Made by a program: the position numbers and the translations under genes | Shown: positions 16,357-27,400 of the stretch, piece after piece | Position numbering within the stretch: the first letter of the stretch is position 1 | Layout of the letters: each line of letters begins with the position of its first letter | NCBI GenBank assembly: GCA_014654705.1 | Contig: JACVZY010000051.1 | Location: forward strand, 186,001 to 250,000 | From: Ignavibacteria bacterium | GTDB lineage: Bacteria; Bacteroidota; Ignavibacteria; Kapaibacteriales; UBA4661 | DNA length: 64,000 nt | Direction: 5' to 3' | The notes under the pieces: generated by a model | What the model was told of the DNA's origin: nothing | Databases searched by the model: none | Seen by the model: only the letters and a program-made list of their open reading frames with translations

Positions 16357-19300
16357 TCAACGAGCCACTCGTACAAGTCCCGTCCAACGACCATTTCCCG
16401 CGGTATTCGAGACCGTATTCGACCGAACTTCGCAGTAATAGACTCCCGTTTCGAGGTTGTTTAGCTTGAGAGCAATATCCCACGCGCCGCGCTCCATTGT
16501 TTGCTCCGGAAGCGAGGCTACGGCTACTCCGAGCATCGAATATATCGTTACGGTCAGCGTTTGCGTTTCTTCAAGATTGACCTGCAAGGTTAATTCGTCA
16601 TGTGCAGGGTCGGGAAAGTGCCGTACTTGAAGTATCTGTGAGGCTTGGAGAACATTATTCCCCAGACGAGCGCTGAGGCGTACGACTGCGTCGCATCGGG
16701 TTCCCGCAATGCGGTCTCCGGGCAATCCCTCGCCTTGGAGAGTAATCTGTTCGGTGATGCAAAATTTTGTAATCGTCATCGTGTCCCGATAGACCGCCAC
16801 CAGAGCGGGATTGAAGCAGAGTGTAAAGGGGCGGGAACTTCCTGCGGGGATGACAAAAGGGAACTGCGAGGGCGGTAAAGAAAACTGCAAATTGCGGCTT
16901 AACAATGAACGTTCCAGCACAAATGGTACGATGCCAGTATTTTGTATCAGAATTGTTCCACACGTGAGCGATGTGGCATTGGCACCAGTAAAGCGATACT
17001 CACTTATTCCTGCAAAATTATCACGCGAAAGCGTGCGCAGTCTGCCGACGCTCGTATCGGGAGCCGCTATAAACCGTGCCGTAAAACCGGGAATAGTGTC
17101 TCGTAGAGTCGTTACGTTCCCAACCGAATCCGCAGCCGTTAGTGCATACACCGCATCCGCACGAGGGTCAGTTACCGTAAGCGTTATTCGTAAGGGGCGT
17201 TTCGTGCTGTCTGTTGTGCTTGCTGCGTCCGTGAACTGTGTCTGACGGGCGGTCATGTTTTGGAGTGAAAGCTGCACGGGAGCTAATCCGGCATCAAATG
17301 TGCGATTGTCCGCAAGGTCAATCGTAATCGTGCGATTGCACGAATCAGCGCTGCGCTGCACCACAGGTGGCAGCCTGTCTTGACCGGTTTCAATACGAAT
17401 AGCCAGTACTTTGCGCGTCAGGCAGCCATTGCTAATCATAAGCGTATCCGAAAATATGCCGTCTTCATCTGAGCGAAAGCAGTATTCTACTATTCCCGTA
17501 GAGTTTGGCTCTATGCGCGTTACAGTACTGCGTGGCGTAAATTGAGGCGAAGATTGAGCGAATCCTACGCTCTGCACAGTTTGGTTCGTCGCACCATAAT
17601 TGGCAAGTGGAATGCGGAAGCAGTAATCGCGCCCCGTTGTAAGCCGCATGATTGCTGTTGTCGAAGAAACGGCATCCGTGCGGATGGTAGGGTTGGCGTG
17701 TACTGTGAAGCCCGGCACAACCACGCGCTGCACCGTGCGTAAATCCAGTGAATCTACAACGACAAGCCCCAATGCGCCGTCTTCGTAGGGATTGATTAAA
17801 TCTGCTTGAAAGCCGAGCGAATCTGCCGGACGCGATAGCGCGCCAAAGCGAAAGCGGATATTGCGTTGCCCAGAGCGGAGCGTATCGTAGAAAAAAATCT
17901 TTGAGTCGGTAAATGCGCTGTCGAACGCCTTACCACTAATGCCTGTGCAAGAGCGCTGCACGGCAATTTGCGGCGGGCGAATATCCGTTTCAAAGCGCTG
18001 ACCGCCAATATAACCGTATGAATTTGCCCGCCCATACCCTGCGATGGTGATACCAAAAGCCGTATCAGCACTAATACTGTGCCTACCCTCACCAATACGC
18101 ACGGAAGCGTATGAATACTCCGTGTCTCGAATGCGCCGAAATGATTGAATTGAGACGCTGCTGCCATCCAGCACAACCGTTGTGGCTTTTGTCGTTGGCA
18201 CAATCATCGTTACATAATGCTCTTGAAAAGCAGGTTCAATACGGTTTCCGTTAAATTGCGTACCTTGCACGCACACAAAGCGGTAACGGGTGAGGAACTG
18301 CTCTACCGGCGGAATAATTGCCAAAAACGGGTCGCCGAGTGCATTCTGTCCGCCCCCGCGAGCACTGCATTTATAGCCCGCCACAATAGCCGGCTCCGAT
18401 GTAACAACAGATGCGGCAGTGGTCATTGTCATTTCGTAAAATGCTCCAGCTCTCAGCGTTGCGACGGTTGTACCATTCACGGTTACCACGGTATTGTCAT
18501 AGCCCGCAATGACACGAATGGGGTCGCAGCCATAGTCAGGAGCACCGGAGCTTGGGGTGGGGTAAGGTACAACGAGCGCCGTCTTGCCCCAAACTTCTAC
18601 GGGAAGCATCTGCTCAATGAGACAGTCGCGCGAGCCTGCGCCAATCGGTACAGCAGCCCGCTCGTGTCCACCATAGACCACAAGCGGCTTCGACGATACA
18701 ATGCGCGAGCCGGTGAAATCTTTCAACATATTGTCCTGTGTTTGGGTGAGCGATACTAAATATCCCTGCCCTTGGTTCAATACAATTGAATAGGTTGTTG
18801 AATCACCATTCCACGTTTTTGCCGTTGGCGTTATTGTAATGACGGTGCTGTCGTAGGCAGCCACCATAGAAAACTGCGACATTGTGGTCGTCGCTGTGTT
18901 AATGCGGTTGCTAGCATTGTTTTGAAAAAGAACATTGCTGGGATAGGATGCTATGACGTACTCGCGCCCTAGAACATCAGTTGGAAAGGCAAGAAAACCA
19001 TCGCTTGTTGTGTTTGCAATGCTGAGACCATAGACCGTTACTTCTTCGTCGGCGGTGATATGAAATGTATTGCGGATAATTCCTTGTCCGGCAAGCTCCA
19101 TATCGGAAAACGGCAGTTCAAAGGTGTAAATATCATTTGCAGCGATGGAAAATGGTTGTACACGCCTCTGTCCTCCGGTGATATATTCGATTTGCCCTTG
19201 CGTCGCTCGCTCTGTTACGATATTGATGTAAAGCCTATCGTATATGCTGTTCCCGTCGTGGTGATTGCGTGGGAAACCAAGCCAAAAATCTTTTCCCTTA

Positions 19301-19452
19301 CTATCACGTATCGTTTTGGGTGAAATAGGGATGAATGGTAAGGTAACAGCCGGGTCAACAAGTTGAGCCGACAGCTCATTGCCAAACGGCTCGCAAAATA
19401 TCGCCATGCAAGACACAGCGAGGAAGAGAATACGATACCGAAGGGTAGTCAT
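16357..19452 (-). CDS. T9SS-exported protein with IgGFc-binding-like domain
   Basis: A large secreted protein, 1031 aa from the ATG at 19452 (the in-frame ATG at 19482 lies before the signal peptide). The signal peptide spans TTLRYRILFLAVSCMAIFC to ELSAQL. Residues about 45-500 resemble the IgGFc-binding N-terminal domain: GKDFWLGFPRNHHDG, FHITADEEVTVYGLSI, TSDGFLAFPTDVLGREYVIA, FTGSRIVSSKPLVVYGGHE and VEVWGKTALVVPYPT. Beta-rich repeats of HYDIN/choice-of-anchor type follow. The last 85 residues form a Por/T9SS sorting domain (RHFPDPAHDELTL, VTIYSMLGVAV, LETGVYYCEVRS). It is likely displayed on the cell surface or released, possibly in adhesion; the ligand is unknown. Confidence 0.87.
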   Translation of the reverse strand: MTTLRYRILFLAVSCMAIFCEPFGNELSAQLVDPAVTLPFIPISPKTIRDSKGKDFWLGFPRNHHDGNSIYDRLYINIVTERATQGQIEYITGGQRRVQPFSIAANDIYTFELPFSDMELAGQGIIRNTFHITADEEVTVYGLSIANTTSDGFLAFPTDVLGREYVIASYPSNVLFQNNASNRINTATTTMSQFSMVAAYDSTVITITPTAKTWNGDSTTYSIVLNQGQGYLVSLTQTQDNMLKDFTGSRIVSSKPLVVYGGHERAAVPIGAGSRDCLIEQMLPVEVWGKTALVVPYPTPSSGAPDYGCDPIRVIAGYDNTVVTVNGTTVATLRAGAFYEMTMTTAASVVTSEPAIVAGYKCSARGGGQNALGDPFLAIIPPVEQFLTRYRFVCVQGTQFNGNRIEPAFQEHYVTMIVPTTKATTVVLDGSSVSIQSFRRIRDTEYSYASVRIGEGRHSISADTAFGITIAGYGRANSYGYIGGQRFETDIRPPQIAVQRSCTGISGKAFDSAFTDSKIFFYDTLRSGQRNIRFRFGALSRPADSLGFQADLINPYEDGALGLVVVDSLDLRTVQRVVVPGFTVHANPTIRTDAVSSTTAIMRLTTGRDYCFRIPLANYGATNQTVQSVGFAQSSPQFTPRSTVTRIEPNSTGIVEYCFRSDEDGIFSDTLMISNGCLTRKVLAIRIETGQDRLPPVVQRSADSCNRTITIDLADNRTFDAGLAPVQLSLQNMTARQTQFTDAASTTDSTKRPLRITLTVTDPRADAVYALTAADSVGNVTTLRDTIPGFTARFIAAPDTSVGRLRTLSRDNFAGISEYRFTGANATSLTCGTILIQNTGIVPFVLERSLLSRNLQFSLPPSQFPFVIPAGSSRPFTLCFNPALVAVYRDTMTITKFCITEQITLQGEGLPGDRIAGTRCDAVVRLSARLGNNVLQASQILQVRHFPDPAHDELTLQVNLEETQTLTVTIYSMLGVAVASLPEQTMERGAWDIALKLNNLETGVYYCEVRSNTVSNTAGNGRWTGLVRVAR

Positions 19453-19532
19453 AGCAAGGATTGACAGAGTAAAAAAAATCAAATAGTCATATCATCGTAG
19501 TAGTGTGGCTTGAATTCACAGAGCAAAAATTT

Positions 19533-19578
19533 AGCGCAGCGACAACTTAGCGTAGCGACAACTAGCGTAGCGATAATT
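19533..19578. repeat. Three 15-16-bp tandem copies at the chemoreceptor stop codon
   Basis: Copies lie at 19533-19548, 19549-19563 and 19564-19578 with consensus AGCGTAGCGACAACT. On the minus strand each reads as Leu-Ser-Leu-Arg-stop. Only the copy at 19564-19578 is translated, as the last residues of the chemoreceptor. The other two lie just past its stop. Confidence 0.75.
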
Positions 19579-21334
19579 GTGGGCGAGCGGCGTTATGAGA
19601 AACGCCTGCAGGTTCTGTTGTATTATCGTGGTGTGGTGCTGCCTCGAAGAGGCGAAAATGCTGAACGACATTTTGCAACTCTGTCATGGCATTTTGCAGA
19701 TCTGCGGCGGTATGTGTTATCTGCTCTGCTTCACGTACTGTTTGCTGAGTGATAGTGCTGATGCGGTCTATGTTACGTGCTGTCTCGTCAATGGCAGTAC
19801 TTTGCTGGGTAGCGGCGGTTGCCACTTGTGAAATAAGGTCGGAAACTCTGCCAGTGCGTCCGATAATGCCTTCCAGTGCTGACTGTGCTTGTGCCGCAGA
19901 CTGTAAGCCTTTTTCGGCTTGGGTACGCCCTTCGTGCATGGCATTGACGGCTTTGTGGGTATCGGATTGGATGTGCTTTATCATGACGGTGATTTCTTTT
20001 GTAGCTTTTTGGGTGCGTTCTGCCAGTTTACGAACTTCATCGGCAACAACTGCAAATCCCCGCCCTTGCTCACCGGCGCGAGCGGCTTCAATGGCGGCAT
20101 TGAGTGCCAAAAGGTTCGTCTGGTCGGCAATCTCTTCGATAACCTGCACGATTTCACCGATTTGTGCGCTGGATTCGCCGAGCGCCTCAATCGTCTGCGC
20201 CGAAGCAATAACGCGCTCTGCAACGGTATTCATATCGTGAATGGTGGTGGTAACAATCGCGCCGCCTCTTTTGGCTTCTTCATTTGCTTCTGCCGCCTCG
20301 AATGCTGCCTGCGAGGAGTTTTGCGTGGTGGACTCAACGGTTGCTGTCATTTCTTCGGCTGCTCCGGCAACGTGCTCGGTCTCAGCGGCTTGGCGACTCA
20401 TTGCTTCAAAGACGAGGTGAATGCTATCGGTAATAGACTTGCCCATTTCTACGGTCTCATCTACGGAGGCATTGACGGCAATTAAAACGCTACGAATGTC
20501 TTGGATTGTGTCGTTTAGAGTTCTCCGTAAGCGCCCAAAATCATCATCACGTTTAGCGCGGAACTCAACCGTCAAATCTCCGGCAGCAAGACGGCGCATT
20601 TTGGGTAAAATATCTTCTACGCTTTTAGCAAGGTCTTTGCGCTGTGCCTCAGCAGCAATACGAGATTCTTCAAGAGATTGTTTTTCGGCTGCAAGCTCCA
20701 GCGATGCTGCTTCTAAGGACGATGCTGTTTTTTGGGCTGTCTGGAGTGCTTCTTCAGTAGAAGCAAGCGCTTGTTCTTTTGTCGTTTCAAAGATTTCGGT
20801 GAGCAGGAATACGACAAAAATTGCCGGCATTCCGGCAATGGCGTTCATAATCACATCGGTTCTTGTTTTTAGGAATGTCGTAAATTGATACCCCATTATT
20901 TCTGCTATGCCGTAGCACGTGAGTACGCCGATTGTCAGCAATGCCCATAGAAGTCCCGCTCGTTTGCCGGAGAGCATAACCGCCATAATCGGCACAATCA
21001 TCGTCCAAATAACCGTGTCGCTGGTAACACCGCTATTGAAGAAGCACAATAGCAAAAGTACCCAAAAGTAACAAAACGCAAGATTGTGTCCGATGACTTC
21101 GATGCGCACTTTAGAGTGAAGCATATACAATGCAGCTGCGCCTTGCAAAGCAGCAAGGGCAATCGCTGCTGCTACAAACCACTGAGCACCAAAGACAAGC
21201 CAGAGCATCGGCGCATAGACAAAGCCCAAGATTATGGTTATCATGGCAAATACGGCGGACAACCTAGCTTTTCGGTATAATTCTTTATCGGCAAACCACT
21301 CGGCGGGAATAAAACGATTAACGAAAGAACTCAT
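19562..21334 (-). CDS. Methyl-accepting chemotaxis protein
   Basis: A 590-residue membrane chemoreceptor. The first 190 residues hold about six hydrophobic helices ([67 protein letters not shown] and others), a multi-pass sensor rather than a periplasmic one. A coiled coil (about 195-240) and a HAMP-like segment ([14 protein letters not shown]) follow. The signalling core is [20 protein letters not shown] then [18 protein letters not shown], with the tip intact. The start is supported by the strong Shine-Dalgarno AAGGAG 10 bp upstream. No che or flagellar genes are nearby; it may serve gliding or another output. The C-terminus ends inside a tandem repeat. Confidence 0.94.
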   Translation of the reverse strand: MSSFVNRFIPAEWFADKELYRKARLSAVFAMITIILGFVYAPMLWLVFGAQWFVAAAIALAALQGAAALYMLHSKVRIEVIGHNLAFCYFWVLLLLCFFNSGVTSDTVIWTMIVPIMAVMLSGKRAGLLWALLTIGVLTCYGIAEIMGYQFTTFLKTRTDVIMNAIAGMPAIFVVFLLTEIFETTKEQALASTEEALQTAQKTASSLEAASLELAAEKQSLEESRIAAEAQRKDLAKSVEDILPKMRRLAAGDLTVEFRAKRDDDFGRLRRTLNDTIQDIRSVLIAVNASVDETVEMGKSITDSIHLVFEAMSRQAAETEHVAGAAEEMTATVESTTQNSSQAAFEAAEANEEAKRGGAIVTTTIHDMNTVAERVIASAQTIEALGESSAQIGEIVQVIEEIADQTNLLALNAAIEAARAGEQGRGFAVVADEVRKLAERTQKATKEITVMIKHIQSDTHKAVNAMHEGRTQAEKGLQSAAQAQSALEGIIGRTGRVSDLISQVATAATQQSTAIDETARNIDRISTITQQTVREAEQITHTAADLQNAMTELQNVVQHFRLFEAAPHHDNTTEPAGVSHNAARPQLSLR

Positions 21335-21593
21335 CGTGAAACTCTCCTTGAGAGAAAATAAATGGTGAGAGGTGAAATGGTGGTGTCAAATAAATTGCTA
21401 TTCTCCGTCAATGCCAAAAACTTATACAATGCTGAAAATAGCAAAGTTACCCCAAAATACCAGAACCAAATGATATTTTTCTCTCAAGGTTCTGCAAATC
21501 TTGTTGTAATACTGCCATTTTGCCCGCATAGTTATGGGGTTATGGACGCACAGCTTCTATCATTGTTTTACGGCACGGGTATGACTTTTTCGG

Positions 21594-22193
21594 CTAACGT
21601 TTATCTTTGGGTGTGAATTGTGCTTTGATATTCTGAGCAGCTAATTGTGCAGTTTCGAGGACACGTTTCATGCGGGTTTCAGGGCGTTTAGCATTGTGAA
21701 TCCACTCCAGAATACCCCGTTTGACCGAGCGCGAGAATGCCATAAAATTCTCTAATGCCGGCGGATACTGCTCCAGTGCGGTTTGCAGGTCGTCTGGGAT
21801 AGTCAGTTTTTCTACTTCGTCCAGCGATTCCCATTTCCCGTTTGCTTTGGCAATCGCAATGCTTTGCAGTCCTGCCGTTTCAATCAGTCCGGCGGCTAAC
21901 AGTCGCTCAACACGTTCCTTATTTACTCGTGACCAGCCGCTTGAAGCCTTGCGCGGCGAGAAAAGTTGCATATAGCATTCTTCGTCAATTTTATTGACAA
22001 CAGAATCTATCCAACCAAAACAGAGCGCTTCTTCGACCGATTCTTCGTAGCTTACGCGAGGCTTACCACTCTGTTTTTTGTAATAAATGAGCCAAACACC
22101 TTTGGCAACATCATGGTTCGCCGCCAACCACGCCCGCCATTCAGCGCGATCTGCCGCATAGAAACGTTCATAGTCTTTTGCATATCCGGGCAT
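21594..22193 (-). CDS. YdeI/OmpD-associated family protein
   Basis: A 199-residue cytoplasmic protein of the YdeI family, common in soil and environmental bacteria. Landmarks: RAEWRAWLAANHDVAKGVWL, YYKKQSGKPRVSYEESVEEAL, CFGWIDSVVNKIDEE, the block LFSPRKASSGWSRVNKERV, and a helical C-terminus with MAFSRSVKRGILEWIHNAKR then ETRMKRV. Biochemical function is poorly defined; the family has been linked to peptide resistance in Salmonella. It appears to be a single-gene unit between the chemoreceptor and the OmpA-family gene. The 259-bp gap before the chemoreceptor start holds no convincing gene. Confidence 0.9.
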   Translation of the reverse strand: MPGYAKDYERFYAADRAEWRAWLAANHDVAKGVWLIYYKKQSGKPRVSYEESVEEALCFGWIDSVVNKIDEECYMQLFSPRKASSGWSRVNKERVERLLAAGLIETAGLQSIAIAKANGKWESLDEVEKLTIPDDLQTALEQYPPALENFMAFSRSVKRGILEWIHNAKRPETRMKRVLETAQLAAQNIKAQFTPKDKR

Positions 22194-22221
22194 ATCGGGA
22201 AGAAATGATGATAACCAAAAG

Positions 22222-24384
22222 TTATTTAATCACAGTTTTAATCTCCACCTGCACGAAGCGATTGTACAAGCGACCTTCGGGCAATGTATTATTGTAAAAC
22301 GAAGCCACGCCGCCACCGGCATTGATAATATCCGGCAAATTCAGCTGATTCGCTACATTCTGCGCCTGCTGTTCGGTGAGCGCTCGTGCATTGTCGGTGG
22401 AAAGCCGCGCATCCACATAGCCCGTAATGGCAACCTTCGAGCCGGGTTTGATGCCCTTGCGCATAATGGTCAGTAATTGCCGTTGAACGCTGGCATCGGC
22501 ACTGGAGTATGCGCTCACGCCTTGCATTGAGGAGTACACATGATAAATTTCGGTACGTGTTCCTTTCGATTTAGCGGCTGAAACCATTTCCACCGGTAAT
22601 GCCGTGAGAGGCGAACGAGCAGTGCGGCTATTGCGGTCGGTTGCTTCGATGCGGAGCGAGATTTCTTGCGCTGTTTGCGGCAAACTGTCAAGTGGCGCAC
22701 TCGCAAGATTCCATTCAAACGTTTTTGGGTATGCTTCGCCACCACGCACGGTTTTAAGCGGATTATCGTCTTGTGCTATTTCTAGTTTCCATGCCTGTAA
22801 GCCAGCTTCGGCTTCGATATCAAACCGTGCTTTCACTACAGGCGGCGTAACGACTTTGCCACGGTACTCAAATCGCAGTTCTTCAAGAATTTCCGGCGTG
22901 TCGGAGGTGATTTCTACGCGCCGATTTTCCTCAGCTTCATGTGTATCGTCGCGGTTCACCTGAAATGTCGTGCGAGTAAGCGCTGAAATGCGGCTTGCAG
23001 TAATGCCCCATACACTGACGAGATATTTTTTCACCTCTTCGGCACGTGAGAGAGCAAGCGTTTTATTATTTTTCTCAATGATAGCATCCGACATTCCCGT
23101 AATGGTCAGTTTTGCTTTTGGCTTTGTCGCCATGCGCTGTCCGATGATATTGAGCAGGTGGTAATAAGTGTCGAGGTCGCTTTGCAGCGCAAGGCTTTCC
23201 ACTTTGAACCGTGAACGGTCGGCAGCATTGATAAGTTGATAGCGGTCGGGAATCGTTGCAAAATTTTCGCCAAAGAAAATCGACCCTATGAGCGGACGCG
23301 ACTTGGAGGCAAGCACTTCTTCAATGCGAATGATAGGATTCGGCGTTTCTGCGCCATCAGGCGTAACGCCAACAACGGAATAGAGTTTCACCACAGGCGG
23401 CTTGTTAGAGCTTGGTTTTGTGTTCGTTGCTATGACTTCCGGCTGCTTCGTTTGCTGCTGCTCTTGCTGTCGCTTCACTTCCGCTTCATCGAAAATAGTC
23501 GGATTGGGCGAGAAACGAAGCGAGATTCCGGCGCGAATCGAATTCACGCGCCATGTACGATTTGGGTCATTCAGCAAGCTAAACAGCGGCACGGTCGGTA
23601 ATTGGAATGAATAAAAAACCTCCGGCGCAAGCAGTATCGTACCCTGCTGGTTAAGCGGAATTTCATAGCTAATGCCGCCCGTGAGCCAGAGCGGGACAGT
23701 GCGAAAATTGGGAATGTCTTGGTTGAACTCCGCACGAATAGTGTTTCCATCGCCCCATGTATAATTTGGGTCAAGAATTTGCTCGTATTGCCGAACCTTG
23801 CGCTGAATAGCGTATCCGGCTGTGCCGCCTACATACAACGACAAATAGCGGAGTGGTCGCAACCACAGAAGCAACTGCCCATCCAGTGTGCCAAGCTGCG
23901 TTTCCGCAAAATAACCTACGGGCAAGTCAAAGGGTTGGTTGTTAATGCTCGCGCGAACTGTTTCTTGTGAGCGGAATGTAGCACCAAAGCTGGAATATCC
24001 GGCGCGAAGTGCAATGCCGAATGGTCCGGCAATGGGAAGTTCAAAAAGCCCCCCCGCCGAGAAAAGCAATCCGTTGACGCCTGTAATGGATGTAACAGGC
24101 GAGTATTTGACTCCAAATGGCGTGGTCACAAGGTCTTGGAAGTTTGGCTGGTGCTGATTGTAACTGCCTTGAGCGTACACGCCATAGCGGATGTATGGGT
24201 TGGGAAGGTCAGGGCTTGCTGCGGGCTGCTGTACGCCTGCGGGCGTGGTACGCACACTGTCTTTGGTTGTTGTCGGCAAAGAATTTGGTCGGTCTTGTGC
24301 GAGTGCCGCATCAAACCTTGCTATTGTTAAATGTGCTACAACGAACAGTGCCGTTACGAGCCAAAATCGAAATTGAGTACTCAT
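22222..24384 (-). CDS. Outer-membrane protein with two C-terminal OmpA-like domains
   Basis: A 720-residue protein from the ATG at 24384, whose signal peptide reads STQFRFWLVTALFVVAHLTI and ends AALAQD. Residues about 55-330 look like an outer-membrane beta barrel (YGVYAQGSYNQHQPNF, IALRAGYSSFGATF, LSLYVGGTAGYAI, AGISLRFSP). Two OmpA-like peptidoglycan-binding domains follow. The first has KLTITGMSDAIIE, ALSRAEEVKKYLVS and EENRRVEI. The second has KVAITGYVDARLS, LTEQQAQNVANQL and YNRFVQVEI. A beta-sandwich linker separates them. It probably ties the outer membrane to the cell wall. It lies 55 bp downstream of the TIG-repeat T9SS cargo gene on the same strand, so joint expression is likely. 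Confidence 0.87.
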   Translation of the reverse strand: MSTQFRFWLVTALFVVAHLTIARFDAALAQDRPNSLPTTTKDSVRTTPAGVQQPAASPDLPNPYIRYGVYAQGSYNQHQPNFQDLVTTPFGVKYSPVTSITGVNGLLFSAGGLFELPIAGPFGIALRAGYSSFGATFRSQETVRASINNQPFDLPVGYFAETQLGTLDGQLLLWLRPLRYLSLYVGGTAGYAIQRKVRQYEQILDPNYTWGDGNTIRAEFNQDIPNFRTVPLWLTGGISYEIPLNQQGTILLAPEVFYSFQLPTVPLFSLLNDPNRTWRVNSIRAGISLRFSPNPTIFDEAEVKRQQEQQQTKQPEVIATNTKPSSNKPPVVKLYSVVGVTPDGAETPNPIIRIEEVLASKSRPLIGSIFFGENFATIPDRYQLINAADRSRFKVESLALQSDLDTYYHLLNIIGQRMATKPKAKLTITGMSDAIIEKNNKTLALSRAEEVKKYLVSVWGITASRISALTRTTFQVNRDDTHEAEENRRVEITSDTPEILEELRFEYRGKVVTPPVVKARFDIEAEAGLQAWKLEIAQDDNPLKTVRGGEAYPKTFEWNLASAPLDSLPQTAQEISLRIEATDRNSRTARSPLTALPVEMVSAAKSKGTRTEIYHVYSSMQGVSAYSSADASVQRQLLTIMRKGIKPGSKVAITGYVDARLSTDNARALTEQQAQNVANQLNLPDIINAGGGVASFYNNTLPEGRLYNRFVQVEIKTVIK

Positions 24385-24439
24385 TACTGATGGATGAAAT
24401 GAAGAATGTTTGATGATTGGCGATAAGAAAGAGTCAAGA

Positions 24440-27400
24440 TTATTGCCCAAGAATAAGTAGTTGCCTGCTGACAATTTCGTCGCGTACCCGTACAACAAGC
24501 ATATATGCGCCCGTGGGAAGGTTTTTGGTGTTAAGCGAAATGCCGTAGGTGCCTGCTTCGTGCAGTGCAGACTTTTGGGTCTGCATGGTCAGTCCCATAC
24601 TGCTCACGATGCTGAGTTCAATATCGTCCACGGCGCTTTGCACCGTTACGATTGCTTCCACAACGTCCGTCGCCGGATTAGGGGTGATGCTGAGTGCTGA
24701 CAGTACTGCCGTAGAGCGAGGGCGGATGATACGTCCATACGTCTCGATAGAAATAGCGGTATCAATCAGAATTCTGCGGATATTTGCGCCATTGGTGGCT
24801 GCACCTTGCCCGGCATCATTCCACGTAAATTCTGCCAGACGAATTGCTGTTGCGGTGGTATCAGTCAGAAGCGCCTGCGCCTTAAATTCTGCCAGAACGA
24901 CATCGCTCGTGCGATTGCCTCGTGGAACAGGAATGTTGCGGAGGCGAATCCGATTGGGCGTAATTGTACGCTGTTGGTCGGTCAGATTCGTCGGCTGCGA
25001 TACACTGCGTGGGAAGAGAACGTTCGCGTTCGCAATCCAAATATCGGCGTTGAAATTTTGCGCACGAGCAGCATAGAATGCCGATTCTAAGCCAGACGAG
25101 CGGCGCATAACAAGCTGCACCGTGACGGTATCGCCGATTTCGGGACGCGGGATGTTATTTTTGAAAGGAGCAAAGCGTAATCCAATCTCGGTGTCGGCGC
25201 ACGGCGCTTGAACATTTGCCGGAACGCACAGCGTACCACGTCCCGAAAGCAATGCATAGAGCGTGTCGCCCGATGCTGACCGAAAACGTATCACACCTTG
25301 ATGCAAGGCTGTGTCGCGCGGAGAAAAAGTTGCAATATAACTTGCCGGGGAAGTTGCTGTTACGGTGCTACGCGAGAACGGTAGCCCAAGTGCAAAAGCG
25401 CTGCGTGGAGCGCCTGATGCCGGAAAGACTTCCGAGCCTATAATTTCTTGGGATGTTGTTTGTTGGGCACTGAGACGTGTTTGCAATCCACGTCGCTCGC
25501 TGTCATTCAGAACCACATCGCCAAATTCTACCCGTGTCGGGTCAAGAACAAGGCGCTGTGCCGTTGCCGGTGGTGTAATGAAGTAGAACGGAATTGCCCA
25601 GGTACTGCTCGTTACGCTATTCGCAGCTCGCACTGCCCAAGCGTAGGCGGTGTTTGGCTGAAGCGTAAATGCAGGCTGAACCGTCGTTGCTTGGCTGATT
25701 GTTGTTGTGAAAAGCGGCGCTGCGAAGCCGTTTTGCTCGGTGAATGTATTATCAAAGCGTGCAATTTGAATGGTGTATTGACTCGGTACAGACAAAAAGG
25801 CACTCGGTAGCCACGAAAGCGGTGTCGCTGCGCCTGAGGGAACGCGCCCGTCCGGTTGCGTTGCCACGGGAAGCAGCACAGGTGCGAGGAGTACGGGAGT
25901 AACCCGTACACCGCTCACCACCACGCTGACAAAGCGGTCGCAGGGACCAAACGCAATCAGTAATGTATCGGTCGTCAAGCCATCACGCTTCGGTTCAAAA
26001 ACCACCTGCAAGTCAAGCGCTTGACCCGCCTGTACACTTGCACCTATGCCGGAGATAAAGCGGAATGCGCCGGATGTGCTGCGTGGCGTACCAAGCGTCA
26101 GCGTTGTACCATCAGGGCTGGTGTTGGTGAAGCGAATTGTTTGTGTCGTAGTAAGTCTGAAAAAAGTATTAACTGTATCAAACACGACCGCAGCAGGAGC
26201 AGATGCTTGCGGCTGTAAAATTCCAATTTGAAGCGATTGCGTGAGTGGTACCCCCGCACCATCGCGGTCGGTAACGGTCAGAGTGTAGCGTGTGGGCTGT
26301 GTCGGCGAAATAAAGGCGCGAATAATGCCATTGGCATCAATGCTTGACGAATCCACACGCGGTGACCATTCAACCTTATAGGGTGGGACACCGCTTGAAA
26401 TGTTTGCAGTGAGAGGGGTCGTTACTCCGGGACAAATTGTCGTCTGCGGTGTGGTAATGGGTGAAAGGCTGAAAGGGACTACGCTCAACGACGTTTCGGC
26501 AAACTGTCCATCGTCGTTTGTGAGGCGCAGAGTGAGTGTTGCCTGCGAAGTAACAAGTGTTGCCGGAACGCTTACGATAACCCGTGCAGACGTTGTATTT
26601 TCCACAACGCGAAGCACTACGCCCGCCAGACGCACCGTGAGCGGCGCGAGGTTCGGCGCTTCCACATTGGCGCTGGTAAAATAATTACGACCATTGATAG
26701 TCAGCAGGAAATCGCTATTGCCGACGCTCACGCGCGGTGGATCGAGGTCGGTAATTGCAGGCGGGAAGGCGCGAACACGAAAAGGATAATCGAAAAACTG
26801 TCCGTTAGGATTCGTTACCCGAATGAACTTACGACCTGCCACCGATACTGCAACTGCCGGGACACGTCCTAAAATAGCAACATCACCGATACGCTCTTGG
26901 ATGTCAATTGGTACGCCCGCAAGTGTTGCTGTGGCGCTACTGCTTGGGCTTGCTGTATTATTAAAAAATGTTCGACCAATAATTTGCAAATTAAAGTCCG
27001 GGTCGCCGACTGTCACGGAATCCGGTGCAATACGACTGATAAATGGTGCAACAGCACCCGAAACCGTGAAAAGGGCAGTTGTACGCTGCCCGTCTTGATT
27101 CTGGAGCGTGAATGTTTTCACACCGTCGCTCGTGAGTACGGATACTGGCAGTGCCACCACAACGCTGTTGGGTGTCCAGCTAATGCGCCGTAAACCCAGC
27201 CCGGCAAATGAGACCAAGGGGTCGTTGAAATCTCTTCCGTTCAGCGTGACGATTGAATCAGCACCAAACTGGCGCGAAGGAGTAGAAGACGGTGCAATTT
27301 GAACAATAACGGGCGGTGGGCTTTGGAAAACCGCGCCACGTAAGATATTGGGTCCGGCAGCAGCAAAAAGTTGCCCCGCAAAAGGCAGCAGCGTTCCGGC

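Noticed and set aside
21362-21616. 84-codon plus-strand frame between the chemoreceptor and YdeI genes
   Set aside because: It overlaps the promoter side of the chemoreceptor and the end of the YdeI gene, has mixed low-complexity composition, and matches nothing known to me.
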